Below, piece after piece: positions 46,397 to 54,818 of a DNA stretch of 64,000 nucleotides. Under the pieces are notes generated by a model. It ran no database searches, was not told the origin of the DNA, and saw nothing but the letters and a program-made list of their open reading frames with translations. Source of the stretch: Haloarcula sp. H-GB4. Its GTDB lineage: Archaea > Halobacteriota > Halobacteria > Halobacteriales > Haloarculaceae. The position numbers and the translations under genes are program-made. The stretch is taken from NCBI RefSeq assembly GCF_030848575.1, contig NZ_JAVDDX010000003.1:336045-400044 (forward strand). Direction: 5' to 3'. The stretch's first letter is position 1, and each line of letters begins with the position of its first letter.

Positions 46397-46465
46397 GCGT
46401 ACGCTTGGTGCTCCGGTAGCCTCCAGCATAAATGTACGCCTATCTCTATCACAGTCCTTGTTGGA

Positions 46466-46475
46466 CCGATATCGG
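46466..46475. promoter_or_regulatory. Palindrome between SDR and dehydratase starts
   Basis: CCGATATCGG is a perfect 10-base palindrome in the centre of the 120-base divergent promoter region. It lies about 70 bases before the SDR start and 42 before the dehydratase start. It is a modest candidate operator. Confidence 0.3.
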
Positions 46476-46516
46476 CAGCCAGTCATTACAAGTACTCCCT
46501 TGCAGATAACACAGCT

Positions 46517-47668
46517 ATGCAAATCACCGACTTCGAACTGTTCGCCGTGCCGCCGCGGTGGTTGCTTCTGAAGCTGGAGACTGACGAAGGGATCGTCGGC
46601 TGGGGTGAGCCGATTGTTCAAGGTCGGTTAGAGACGGTTCGGGCCGCAGTCACTGAACTCATCGAGGCGTATCTCCTCGGGGCCGACCCGCTCCGAACCG
46701 AGTATCACTGGCGGAAGCTCTACCAGAGCGGCTACTTCCGCGGCGGGCCGATACTCATGAGCGCGCTCGCCGGCATTGATCACGCGCTCTGGGACATCAA
46801 GGGGCGACACTACGACGCACCAGTGCACGAGCTACTCGGCGGACACGTTCGCGATAAACTACTCGTCTACCAGTGGCTCGGTGGTGACGATCCCGAAGAC
46901 GTGGCTGTCGCGGCAAGAGAGGACCGGAAACGCGGCTACAGAGCGTTCAAATTCAATTTTGCCCGGGAGTTTCGGCCGATTGAAACGCCGAGCGCTGTCG
47001 ATCATGCGGTTGAGCGCGTAGCCGCAATCCGTGACGCCGTCGGTGACGACGCCCTCGTCGGCGTCGACTTTCACGGCCGCGTCTCGAAACCGATGGCTGC
47101 GGATCTCGTCGAACGGCTCGAACAGTTCGATCTGATGTTCATCGACCAGCCGTTGCTCCCCGAACACGACGACTCGTTTGCCAGTATCTCCAAGCGGACG
47201 ACTGTCCCGATAGCGACTGGCGAACGATTCTATTCGCGCTATGACTGCAAGCGCCTCCTCGTCGACGACGGGGTGTCGATACTCCAGCCTGATGTGACCC
47301 ACGTCGGTGGCATCAGCGAGATGCGCAAGGTCGCATCGATGGCGGAAGCGTTCGACGTGGCCGTCGTTCCGCACTGCCCGCTCGGTCCCGTCGCGTTCGC
47401 GGCGAGCCTACAGGTCGGGTTTTGCGCCCAGAACGTCGTGCTGCACGAACAGGACCTCGATCTACACGACCCAGCGACGAGCCCGCGACTCAAGGTCCTA
47501 GAGGACCCGGAGACGTTCCAGTTCGAAGACGGCTACGTCAAACGACCAACCGGCCCCGGACTCGGTATCGACATCGACGAGGCCCTCATTCGAGAACTGG
47601 CACAGACAGAGGTCAACTGGTACAACCCGGTCTGGCACCATGAGGACGGGAGCGTCGCGGAGTGGTAA
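46517..47668 (+). CDS. dgoD: Galactonate-dehydratase-like enolase superfamily enzyme
   Basis: A 383-residue enzyme of the mandelate racemase subgroup, very like E. coli D-galactonate dehydratase throughout (PPRWLLLKLETDEGIVGWGEP; GGPILMSALAGIDHALWDIKG; ILQPDVTHVGGISEM; VVPHCPLGPVA; ending WHHEDGSVAEW). It would dehydrate an aldonate to a 2-keto-3-deoxy acid. Metal ligands are Asp184 and Glu236, with His186 and His286 as acid/base residues. The middle ligand, normally Glu in FIEEP, is Asp210 here (FIDQP). ATG at 46517 is chosen by fit to the family. Next to the SDR, its substrate could be galactonate, rhamnonate or fuconate. Confidence 0.87.
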   Translation: MQITDFELFAVPPRWLLLKLETDEGIVGWGEPIVQGRLETVRAAVTELIEAYLLGADPLRTEYHWRKLYQSGYFRGGPILMSALAGIDHALWDIKGRHYDAPVHELLGGHVRDKLLVYQWLGGDDPEDVAVAAREDRKRGYRAFKFNFAREFRPIETPSAVDHAVERVAAIRDAVGDDALVGVDFHGRVSKPMAADLVERLEQFDLMFIDQPLLPEHDDSFASISKRTTVPIATGERFYSRYDCKRLLVDDGVSILQPDVTHVGGISEMRKVASMAEAFDVAVVPHCPLGPVAFAASLQVGFCAQNVVLHEQDLDLHDPATSPRLKVLEDPETFQFEDGYVKRPTGPGLGIDIDEALIRELAQTEVNWYNPVWHHEDGSVAEW

Positions 47669-47718
47669 CTGGCCGCGGCGACCGAATCAATCCGACCACC
47701 CTGTGTATTTTTATGGCT

Positions 47719-47735
47719 CTGTTCCGTTCGAACAG
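47719..47735. promoter_or_regulatory. Inverted repeat CTGTTC-N5-GAACAG before the polyol dehydrogenase gene
   Basis: The repeat lies between a TATA-like TTTTTATG (about 47709-47715) and the ATG at 47738, so it covers the expected transcription start of a leaderless mRNA, a common repressor position in archaea. It shares half-sites with the repeat before iclR. Confidence 0.55.
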
Positions 47736-47737
47736 GT

Positions 47738-48769
47738 ATGCGAACTGCTGTACTGGTAGAACCAACTGAGTTCGAACTACAGGACCGTCCCAGACCGTCG
47801 CCCGGGCCCGACGACGTACTTGTTGCCGTGCGCGACGTCGGCATCTGTGGCTCCGACATCCACTACTACAGACACGGTCGTATCGGCGACTACGTCGTCG
47901 AAGACCCGCTCGTCCTCGGGCACGAGAGTGCGGGTGAAGTCGTCGAAGTCGGCGAGAACGTTACTGACCACGAAACGGGCGACCGCGTCGCGCTTGAACC
48001 CGGCGTTCCCTGCCGGCGCTGTGCCCACTGCAAGCGCGGCGACTATCACCTCTGTGAATCCGTGCGGTTCATGGCGACGCCGCCACACGACGGCGCGTTC
48101 ACGGAATACGTCTCGTGGCCGGCCGACTTCGCCTACACGCTCCCGGAATCGGTCTCCACCGCCGAGGGGGCGCTGTGCGAACCGCTTTCGGTCGGAATAC
48201 ACGCCTGCCGACGCGGTAACGTTGGAACTGGCGATACAGTGCTCATAACCGGAGCCGGACCGATCGGGCTGATGGTGATGGAGGCCGCGCGCGCCGCAGG
48301 CGCGACGGAGGTAATGTTGACCGACGTCGTTGACGAAAAACTAGAGTTCGCTGAAAAACGTGGAGCAGATCTGACAGTCAACGTTACCGAAACGGATCTC
48401 GATACGGCGGTCGCCCAGTACACGGACGGCGTCGGTGCTGATGTGGTCATCGAAGCCTCCGGTGCGGAGCCGTCGATCAAGTCGACGGTCGACGTGGTTA
48501 GTCGGGGCGGCACGGTCGTTCTAGTCGGACTCGCTAGCGAAGCGGAGGTCCCAATCGACGTGCTGGAACTCATCGACAACGAAGTCGATGTCCACGGTTC
48601 GTTCCGGTACAAGAACACCTATCGTGCGGCTGTCGACCTGTTGGCCGACGGCGAAGTCGACGTCGAGGGTATCATTGACTTCGAATCAGAACTCGAAGAC
48701 ATCGACGATGCGTTCCGCCAAGCGATGGAGCCGACCGTGGTCAAGGGCATGATATCACTTGATTCGTAA
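47738..48769 (+). CDS. Sorbitol/xylitol dehydrogenase-type zinc dehydrogenase
   Basis: A 343-residue MDR-family polyol dehydrogenase. The catalytic zinc site is CGSDIHYYRHG with LGHESAG, as in sorbitol and xylitol dehydrogenases. Structural-zinc Cys lie in CRRCAHCKRGDYHLC. The NAD fold has LITGAGPIGLMVMEAARAAGA. It would oxidise a polyol to a ketose, the kind of product the RhaB-like kinase uses, and could stand in for the missing sugar isomerase. The gene follows the dehydratase gene by 69 bases and has its own promoter with an inverted repeat shared with iclR. Confidence 0.85.
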   Translation: MRTAVLVEPTEFELQDRPRPSPGPDDVLVAVRDVGICGSDIHYYRHGRIGDYVVEDPLVLGHESAGEVVEVGENVTDHETGDRVALEPGVPCRRCAHCKRGDYHLCESVRFMATPPHDGAFTEYVSWPADFAYTLPESVSTAEGALCEPLSVGIHACRRGNVGTGDTVLITGAGPIGLMVMEAARAAGATEVMLTDVVDEKLEFAEKRGADLTVNVTETDLDTAVAQYTDGVGADVVIEASGAEPSIKSTVDVVSRGGTVVLVGLASEAEVPIDVLELIDNEVDVHGSFRYKNTYRAAVDLLADGEVDVEGIIDFESELEDIDDAFRQAMEPTVVKGMISLDS

Positions 48770-49198
48770 CCGGCACTGCATTGAGAAGACTGTCCTGAAA
48801 AAGCACAATATGATAGATATACAGATGGTACTGAGTATTGGTAGTAATTTCAGCATGCCCGTTGTACGCACGACCTCATGACGCGACTCTGAAACAATCA
48901 ATGAGGCGGTATATTATCTAAATGGACAGTCAGATAGCGCTTGAGTCCCATTATTTGGGATCCTGAGGGGTTTCGGTAGATACCCGAGATATCTACTCTA
49001 CAACCATCACACTTCCCAGAGATAGCCATTACAGCAAAATAAAATATTCTGTTTAAAACGTAATTTCACAGTCCGATTGGTTTTCTATGATTTAGTTGTG
49101 CTTAGGTATGACGATCTATCAGAGTGGTGTGCCAGAGTGAGATACCCACGCACTGTGAGTAGCCGAACGGTTATACCCCACAACCGTTGTGGGCGGAT
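48770..49198. other. Intergenic region with promoter of the LLM oxidoreductase
   Basis: About 430 bases, AT-rich between 48800 and 49090. No gene is visible. The right end carries a TATA-like TTATACC and a perfect palindrome before the flavin oxidoreductase gene. Confidence 0.45.
49177..49193. promoter_or_regulatory. Perfect palindrome over the transcription start of the LLM oxidoreductase gene
   Basis: CCCACAACCGTTGTGGG has 8-base arms and a 1-base centre. It lies directly between the TATA-like TTATACC (49171-49177) and the ATG at 49199, where a bound repressor would block a leaderless transcript. Confidence 0.65.
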
Positions 49199-50227
49199 AT
49201 GGACCTTTCAATCGTTGACCTCTCTCCGGTCCCGGATGAGGGCACTGCAACTGACGCGTATGCGAACACCATCGATGCTGCCCAGCAGGCCGAACGCCTC
49301 GGCTACTCCCGCTTTTGGGTGGCGGAACACCACGGGATGGGAAAGAAACTTGCAGGAACAACACCCGAGGTACTGCTGGGCAACCTCGCCGCCGAAACCG
49401 ACTCGATCCGGCTCGGATCGGGGGCGGTCCTGCTCAATCACTACAGTCCGTTCAAAGTCGCAGAACTGTTCGGCTCTCTTGACGCGCTCGCGCCAGGACG
49501 CATTGACGCGGGGCTTGGGCGGGCCAACGGCTCTCCGGCTGTCGACCGGGCACTCGGGACGGACAGACGTGTCCGGAACCCTGACGAAGACCACGCCGAA
49601 AAAATCGAGGCTGTCGTCTCGCATCTCTACGATAGCTACCCGGACGGACACGCGTACAGCGATATCGAGATTCCCAGTTCAGGTGGGGACACACCTGTTC
49701 CGTGGGTTCTCGGCTCAAGCCCGTCGAGCGCCGCACTGGCTGGCAAGCTCGGTCTGCGCTACTGTTTCGCTGCGTTCATTCGACCGAATCTGGCTGTCCG
49801 TTCGTTCGAGGAATACCGAAACCACTTCCAGTCGTCGCAGTTGGCCGGCAGTGTGGGCGAGCCAGAAGGAATGGTTGCGGTAAACGCAGTCTGTGCCGAA
49901 ACCGACGAGGAAGCGGCGCGGCTCCGTGCCGTGGCCGAAGCCTCGTTCAAGCGGATGGAGCGAGGAGTCATCGGTACGACACCATCTATCGAGGAAGCAA
50001 TCGACGAGCTTGGAGCCGTACCCGAACCGACGCCTGCCACGCTGGATACCGGTGAGTGGCCGCGGGCGATTTCCGGCAGTCCAGAGACACTCAATGACCT
50101 ACTCGAACAGCTGGCTGATCGGGTTGGCGTCGATGAGGTGATGATTCAACATGTTGTCAGCGACCACGCTGACGCGCTCCGCTCCCACGAGTTGCTCGCA
50201 GACGGCGTCGGCCTCACACCGCAGTAG
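49199..50227 (+). CDS. LLM-class flavin-dependent oxidoreductase
   Basis: A 342-residue luciferase-like monooxygenase family protein. It starts with LSIVDLSPVPDEGTATDAYANTIDAAQQAERLGYSRFWVAEHHGM, the group signature with the His-His pair of the LuxA/MsnO3 branch. Further blocks are LGSGAVLLNHYSPFKVAE, ALAPGRIDAGLGRANGSP, PVPWVLGSSPSSAALAGKLGL and the C-terminal VDEVMIQHVVSDHADALRSHELLA. Such enzymes use reduced flavin and oxygen to oxidise varied small molecules; the substrate is not predictable. ATG at 49199 lies about 26 bases after a TATA-like element. The gene stands alone and its start is covered by a perfect palindrome. Confidence 0.88.
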   Translation: MDLSIVDLSPVPDEGTATDAYANTIDAAQQAERLGYSRFWVAEHHGMGKKLAGTTPEVLLGNLAAETDSIRLGSGAVLLNHYSPFKVAELFGSLDALAPGRIDAGLGRANGSPAVDRALGTDRRVRNPDEDHAEKIEAVVSHLYDSYPDGHAYSDIEIPSSGGDTPVPWVLGSSPSSAALAGKLGLRYCFAAFIRPNLAVRSFEEYRNHFQSSQLAGSVGEPEGMVAVNAVCAETDEEAARLRAVAEASFKRMERGVIGTTPSIEEAIDELGAVPEPTPATLDTGEWPRAISGSPETLNDLLEQLADRVGVDEVMIQHVVSDHADALRSHELLADGVGLTPQ

Positions 50228-50512
50228 ACCCTCCTACTGGAGTGGATTGGGAGCAGGTCACTGCGTTACAATCTTTGAGGCCCATTTTATGCTAGTAAAG
50301 TCCTATTCGAAGTCTTTATTTGGATTTCCTATGCTTGTCTTGTTAAATTTGATCATATAGATGCCTATTTTGAGGCCATAGTTGAATTTATAGTTCTATA
50401 GTGTTGTTTTCTAGAGCGCGTATTTAATATACAGATGTAAAACGCTACGATGGCGTTTTTTCGGAAAGGCACTGGCCTCCAGCGGTTTCAGATACGGCCT
50501 ATTCGGATCAAC

Positions 50513-52918
50513 TCAGTCGTCCGCGGCCGCAGTGGCGGTCGGTTCCGCAAGGTCGGCTTCGGACAGCTCAGACACGGGCGACCACTCCAAATCACGCTCG
50601 TACTCGAAGGCATGGTGGTCCTGCGTGGGGTCGATGACCGTTAGCGAGAGCCAGTTGTTATCCAGCAGGTTCGCCACCTCCGGGTGGTCAGCAAGTACAT
50701 TGGTGACGCGGTCGACCGGCGCGTGGATAACCGTCGAGAGGCGGAGCGGCTGGTGGTAGAGGTCGTCGTCGGCAGCCATGAGTGACTGCAGCGGGAGGCC
50801 GGTCATCAGGTCGCCGCCGTTGCCTTGGTAGACGCCGATGTTGCCGACAGGATTGTGGGTCACCTTCGACCCGCTACCGTAGACAGCGTTGTCGACCGTC
50901 GAGAAGTAGTACTGGGTGTTGATCCACTGTGTGACGACCATCGGTCCGGTGAGAATCGCCTCCAGCGCCTCGCCGTCAGGGTCGGTCGACCAGTCGTACG
51001 AGTGGAGGAAGGCGCGGCCGTCGAGGTCAACACCGCTCGTCAGTTCGCGGGGGGCGATAACGAAGCCAGCGTTACCGGCCAGGCCCCATTCAGGACGGGT
51101 CTCGGCCCAGTCGGCGGCGCGGCGCTCCGTTTCGCTGACCCCTGCCGACGCGTCAGATCCCATCGATTCGGCACGCTCTGCAGTCGCGTTCTCGCGAGCG
51201 GTGGCGAGGTCGGCGCGCAACTGGCCGAGGTCGTCAGCGTGGCTCTCGGGCACGTCGCTGTCGTATAGCTCCACCTCGTCGGTCGTCGTGTTGTGTTCAC
51301 CGGCGACGAAGACGGTGTCGTCGGGAATCTCGAAGCCGCGGTCGCGGAGCGCGGACCGGACTTCGGTGTCGTTGCAAATCGCCGCCAGCACACGGGCGTT
51401 CGGGCCGCCGGGGTTGCCGGCGCAGGCACCACAGTCAAGACTCGAATCGTAGGGGTTGTTTGTCGTCTCACTGGCGTGCCCGGTGAAGACGACGAGGCGA
51501 CTGAACGTCTCCCAGCCCATCAGGTCGAACGCGGTGGCGGCGTACTCGACTTTCTCACCGGTGGTCAGCCCCACCGGCAGATCACCGGTATAGGTGTGCT
51601 GGTGGTGGACGAGCGGGTCACAGAACTCGTGTTCGTCGGGAACCGAGCCGTCAGCCGCATCGAATAGGCCGTGCACGCGACCGGGGACAAGCGTGCGGGC
51701 AGCGAGTGCGAGGCCGTACCCACTCCCTGCAGTTTCGACGAAGCCGTAGGCCGTGGCGGCGTTCGCCTCTAGCGTTTCGATAATTTCGTCGGCGGTTTCA
51801 CGAATACCCGACCAACGATCATGGCTCTCCTGGGTGTCGTCGTCGGTTGGCACGTCGGTGACGTGATGCTGTGGGTCGAGAATCGGGGGGCAGGCGTCGA
51901 CCGACACGTCAGTATCATAGCCTTGATACTCCATCGGAATACCGAAGAATCCAGCGTAGCCGTGGGTCTCGTAGTCGCCTGCAGCCTCGATGTGGCGGCG
52001 GATGATCTCCGAACGGGTATCGATACAGAAGACCATCTGCGCGTCCGGGCGGCCCGAGTTGTCGCTGTCGGCCAGCGATTGGCTCTCCGTGGCAACTGTC
52101 TCGACCAGGTCGCCGCGATAGGTCTCCTCCCAGGCGCGCAGGAACGCCCCAGCGAGTTCGGCAGCTGGGCCCGGGTTGATGCTATCGTTCGAGGGAACGA
52201 TATCAGCACCGACGGCATCTAGCAGGGCCAGACGGGCCGCGAGGTATCCAGCCAGCGAAATCGGGTACGTCGACTGCCACGCGCCCTCGTCATCGGCACG
52301 CTGCTTGATGAGTCCCGTCCAGCCCGGGAGAGCGGCCAGTTGCTCCTCGATGATGGCCACCCACTGGCTCTCCGGGTACGACGCAAGCACTGTTTCGATG
52401 GTCTCGGTCGGCGTCTCCGGTAGGTCGGTGATGATCCCTTCATCGGGGATATCGCCGTCGTGTTCGGCCACGCCGCGGAAGGCGGTGTAAAACCCCGCTT
52501 CGCGGTTCGGCATCGACCAGTGGGCGCTCCCCTCATCAAGGAACGCTGACAGCCATTTCGTCAGGACCTGATCGACGCGTTCCGAGGCAGTGTCGGAGTC
52601 ACTGTCCGTGGCATCGGTCGCTTCGGCCATCTGGTCAAGCAGTATCTCGGGGTCGTTCTCGTAGCCGGCCTCGGAGAGTTCCGCGTCGAGAACTTCCGTG
52701 TCTATCTGGCCGCGCTGCAGCGCCGCACGGAACGTCTCCGGACTTGGGTAGCCACGGCCGCCCAACAGGTCGGCTGCCTGCGTGACCGCCTCACTGAACG
52801 GCTGGTCCTCGAACCCCGCGAGGGGGTTTGCCGTCACGAACGAGTGGATGGGCCAGAGGGAGCCGACGGTGGTCGCTGCGCTGTCGATACTGTCGTGGAT
52901 GGTGGATTCAGTACTCAT
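50513..52918 (-). CDS. dabA: DabA, inorganic-carbon uptake subunit (DUF2309)
   Basis: An 801-residue cytoplasmic DUF2309 protein. DabA, with membrane partner DabB, takes up inorganic carbon in an energy-driven way, and has a carbonic-anhydrase-like zinc site. The site residues are visible: Cys298 and Asp300 in VFCIDTRSE, His481 in FTGHASETTNNPYDS and Cys496 in LDCGACAG. The N-terminal LWPIHSFVTANPLAGFED is also a family mark. The start overlaps dabB by 11 bases, so the two are co-translated. In a heterotroph, a DAB pair may support carboxylation reactions such as anaplerosis or fatty-acid precursor supply. Confidence 0.9.
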   Translation of the reverse strand: MSTESTIHDSIDSAATTVGSLWPIHSFVTANPLAGFEDQPFSEAVTQAADLLGGRGYPSPETFRAALQRGQIDTEVLDAELSEAGYENDPEILLDQMAEATDATDSDSDTASERVDQVLTKWLSAFLDEGSAHWSMPNREAGFYTAFRGVAEHDGDIPDEGIITDLPETPTETIETVLASYPESQWVAIIEEQLAALPGWTGLIKQRADDEGAWQSTYPISLAGYLAARLALLDAVGADIVPSNDSINPGPAAELAGAFLRAWEETYRGDLVETVATESQSLADSDNSGRPDAQMVFCIDTRSEIIRRHIEAAGDYETHGYAGFFGIPMEYQGYDTDVSVDACPPILDPQHHVTDVPTDDDTQESHDRWSGIRETADEIIETLEANAATAYGFVETAGSGYGLALAARTLVPGRVHGLFDAADGSVPDEHEFCDPLVHHQHTYTGDLPVGLTTGEKVEYAATAFDLMGWETFSRLVVFTGHASETTNNPYDSSLDCGACAGNPGGPNARVLAAICNDTEVRSALRDRGFEIPDDTVFVAGEHNTTTDEVELYDSDVPESHADDLGQLRADLATARENATAERAESMGSDASAGVSETERRAADWAETRPEWGLAGNAGFVIAPRELTSGVDLDGRAFLHSYDWSTDPDGEALEAILTGPMVVTQWINTQYYFSTVDNAVYGSGSKVTHNPVGNIGVYQGNGGDLMTGLPLQSLMAADDDLYHQPLRLSTVIHAPVDRVTNVLADHPEVANLLDNNWLSLTVIDPTQDHHAFEYERDLEWSPVSELSEADLAEPTATAAADD

Positions 52919-54395
52919 TGTAGTCCTCCGTCGTGGTCAGCACAGTGTCGGCCGACGGCTGGCCGGCGTTCAGCAGCGCCACGTAGAGACGCTGGCTACG
53001 CTCGTGGATCCCGGTCTCGATGCCGATGTAGATACCGACGAAGAAGACGGCGATGATGCCGTGGAGCAATGTCAGTTCGGTCGTTGCGGGGCTGACAGAT
53101 ATGAGCCCCGAGACCCTCGTGTAGACCGCGGCGTAGATGACGATGGCGGGGAAGAAGACTATCGGGACGGCCCCGTAGCGGGCCGCCGTCGGAAGCGAAG
53201 TATGCTGGACAGCGTTGCGGGCCGCATGGAGCGTCGTGAACACCACGAAGAAGGTCAGCAGAAGACCACTGTCGACATGCCCTCCCTTCCCTGTCAGCAC
53301 TGTAAACACCGCGCCGCCGGCGAGCCCGGTCAGCAGTGTGACGACGCCGCCGACGACGCTCGTCGTCATTCCAATCGTGTGTGGTGTCTCCTCGCTCGGG
53401 GTCGTGTGTTCGACCTGTCCGCCGGCACTGAGGAACTGGTAGGCCTTGTAGAAGCCGTGCAGGATGAGGTGGGTGATAGCAGCCCCGAAAAATCCGAGGC
53501 CGGCCTGCATGATCATGAATCCCATCTGGCCAACCGTCGAACAGCCGAGTTTGCCCTTGATATCCGTCTGAACAGATTTCAGGAGTTTCCCGCCAATGGC
53601 ACTGGCACCACCGACGCCGACGATTGCGAGCATGAGCGCAGGGTCGACGGTGATGACCGGCGCGAAACGAGTCAACAGAATGCCACCCGCGTTGACGAAC
53701 CCAGCGTGCATCAGCGCGGAGGCAGGCGTCGGCGCGGTCATCGAAGAGAGGAGCCAGCCGTGGAACGGAACAAGCGCGGATTGAATCATCGCCGCGAGTA
53801 CGAGTGCGCCTGCGGCGACCAGCCACACCGGGCCACCGAGTGAGTCGGAGGCTGCAGTAATTCCGGAGACCGTGGTCGCACCGGTCACCCACCACAGTGC
53901 CGCCAGCGCGACACCGAGAAGCGCGCTGCTGGCAATGAAGTACTTGCGGGCGACCGCGGCAGCTGCCTGTGCCTGATCCCAGCCGCTGACGATACCGATG
54001 AGTTTCGCCATCAGCAGCCCCATCGCGAGCCACAGCGCCCCGAAGAGAGCGAGGTGGTCAGCCGCGACCAGCCCCATCACAACCACCGTGAAACCGAACA
54101 CGGTGGCGAAAAAGGACGTTTTGAGGCGACTCCCAGCCAGATAGCGACGCGAGTAGCTGTGAACGATACCGCTGAAGAAGGTGACAACTACCCACATCAG
54201 AACTGTCAGACCGTCGACGGCGACAATCCCGGGTATCTCCCACACGAACTCGGTTCGGATTCGGACGGCAAGCACAGCAATGCTCGCGGCAAGCATCGAC
54301 CATACGAGCCATGTGAGTGCGACAGGCACGAGCGGCGAGTCAGCCGTCGTGTCCGGGAGTGATCCAACCGTCTTCGGTGAGTTGTGTCCTGACAT
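52908..54395 (-). CDS. dabB: DabB, proton-translocating NuoL-like membrane subunit
   Basis: A 495-residue membrane protein of the complex I NuoL/Mrp antiporter family, with about 13 predicted helices. Family blocks are VAVDGLTVLMWVVVTFFSGIVHSYSRRYL, ALWLAMGLLMAKLIGIVSGWDQA, ALVPFHGWLLSSMTAPTPASALMHAGFVNAGGILL, and KSVQTDIKGKLGCSTVGQMGFMIMQ with charged residues inside helices for proton flow. It is the cation-coupled half of the DAB inorganic-carbon system; dabA overlaps its 3' end by 11 bases. A 19-base perfect palindrome stands 14 bases before its start, and an Lrp/AsnC gene lies upstream on the same strand. Confidence 0.9.
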   Translation of the reverse strand: MSGHNSPKTVGSLPDTTADSPLVPVALTWLVWSMLAASIAVLAVRIRTEFVWEIPGIVAVDGLTVLMWVVVTFFSGIVHSYSRRYLAGSRLKTSFFATVFGFTVVVMGLVAADHLALFGALWLAMGLLMAKLIGIVSGWDQAQAAAAVARKYFIASSALLGVALAALWWVTGATTVSGITAASDSLGGPVWLVAAGALVLAAMIQSALVPFHGWLLSSMTAPTPASALMHAGFVNAGGILLTRFAPVITVDPALMLAIVGVGGASAIGGKLLKSVQTDIKGKLGCSTVGQMGFMIMQAGLGFFGAAITHLILHGFYKAYQFLSAGGQVEHTTPSEETPHTIGMTTSVVGGVVTLLTGLAGGAVFTVLTGKGGHVDSGLLLTFFVVFTTLHAARNAVQHTSLPTAARYGAVPIVFFPAIVIYAAVYTRVSGLISVSPATTELTLLHGIIAVFFVGIYIGIETGIHERSQRLYVALLNAGQPSADTVLTTTEDYNEY

Positions 54396-54818
54396 CGTTG
54401 TTCGTGACCAATCACAGACTGTGATTGACCGGTTCTAGTTGTCTTCACCCATAGTGCGAACGGACTGGTTATTAAATCCTTCTATACTACCAATTTGTTC
54501 CTAAAGAAGTGCATTATAGAACATTATGTTTTCCGGCAAAGGTCCAGCCAAAAGCACTGCCAGGGTATTAACCGGGTCCTTCACAGCCTGTGCCGGCAAA
54601 CTTCTTGGAAGGCGAGTCTCCGGTACACAGGCACACAGATTCGACAATCAGAGACTGATTGCGTATTGAGCGGTGGTGATGTTACCAGACTGTTCGTTGA
54701 GGGAACTCGAAAATCAGATCGTGATGGAGGCTGCGTCGGTCACTTTGATGACGTGGCCAGCCGTATGTTCCCGGGTGCGCAATCGTTGGCATACAGCTCC
54801 GCAACAGCAGTCCCGCAG
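54396..54818. other. Intergenic region upstream of dabB
   Basis: About 420 bases between the 3' end of the Lrp/AsnC gene and dabB. It contains a TATA-like TTTAATAA on the minus strand at about 54467-54475 and the palindrome at 54409-54427. The rest (54500-54800) shows no gene with convincing protein composition. Confidence 0.45.
54409..54427. promoter_or_regulatory. Perfect 19-base palindrome before dabB
   Basis: CAATCACAGACTGTGATTG has 9-base arms and a 1-base centre, 14-32 bases upstream of the dabB start and downstream of the TATA-like element near 54470. A protein bound here would block the transcription start region. The Lrp/AsnC protein encoded just upstream is the obvious candidate. 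Confidence 0.65.

Noticed and set aside
52782..53843. Long plus-strand frame (353 codons) over the dabA-dabB junction
   Set aside because: It is antisense to two well-supported genes; its composition (runs of Arg, Asp, Glu and His with few hydrophobic residues) is the usual shadow of high-GC genes.
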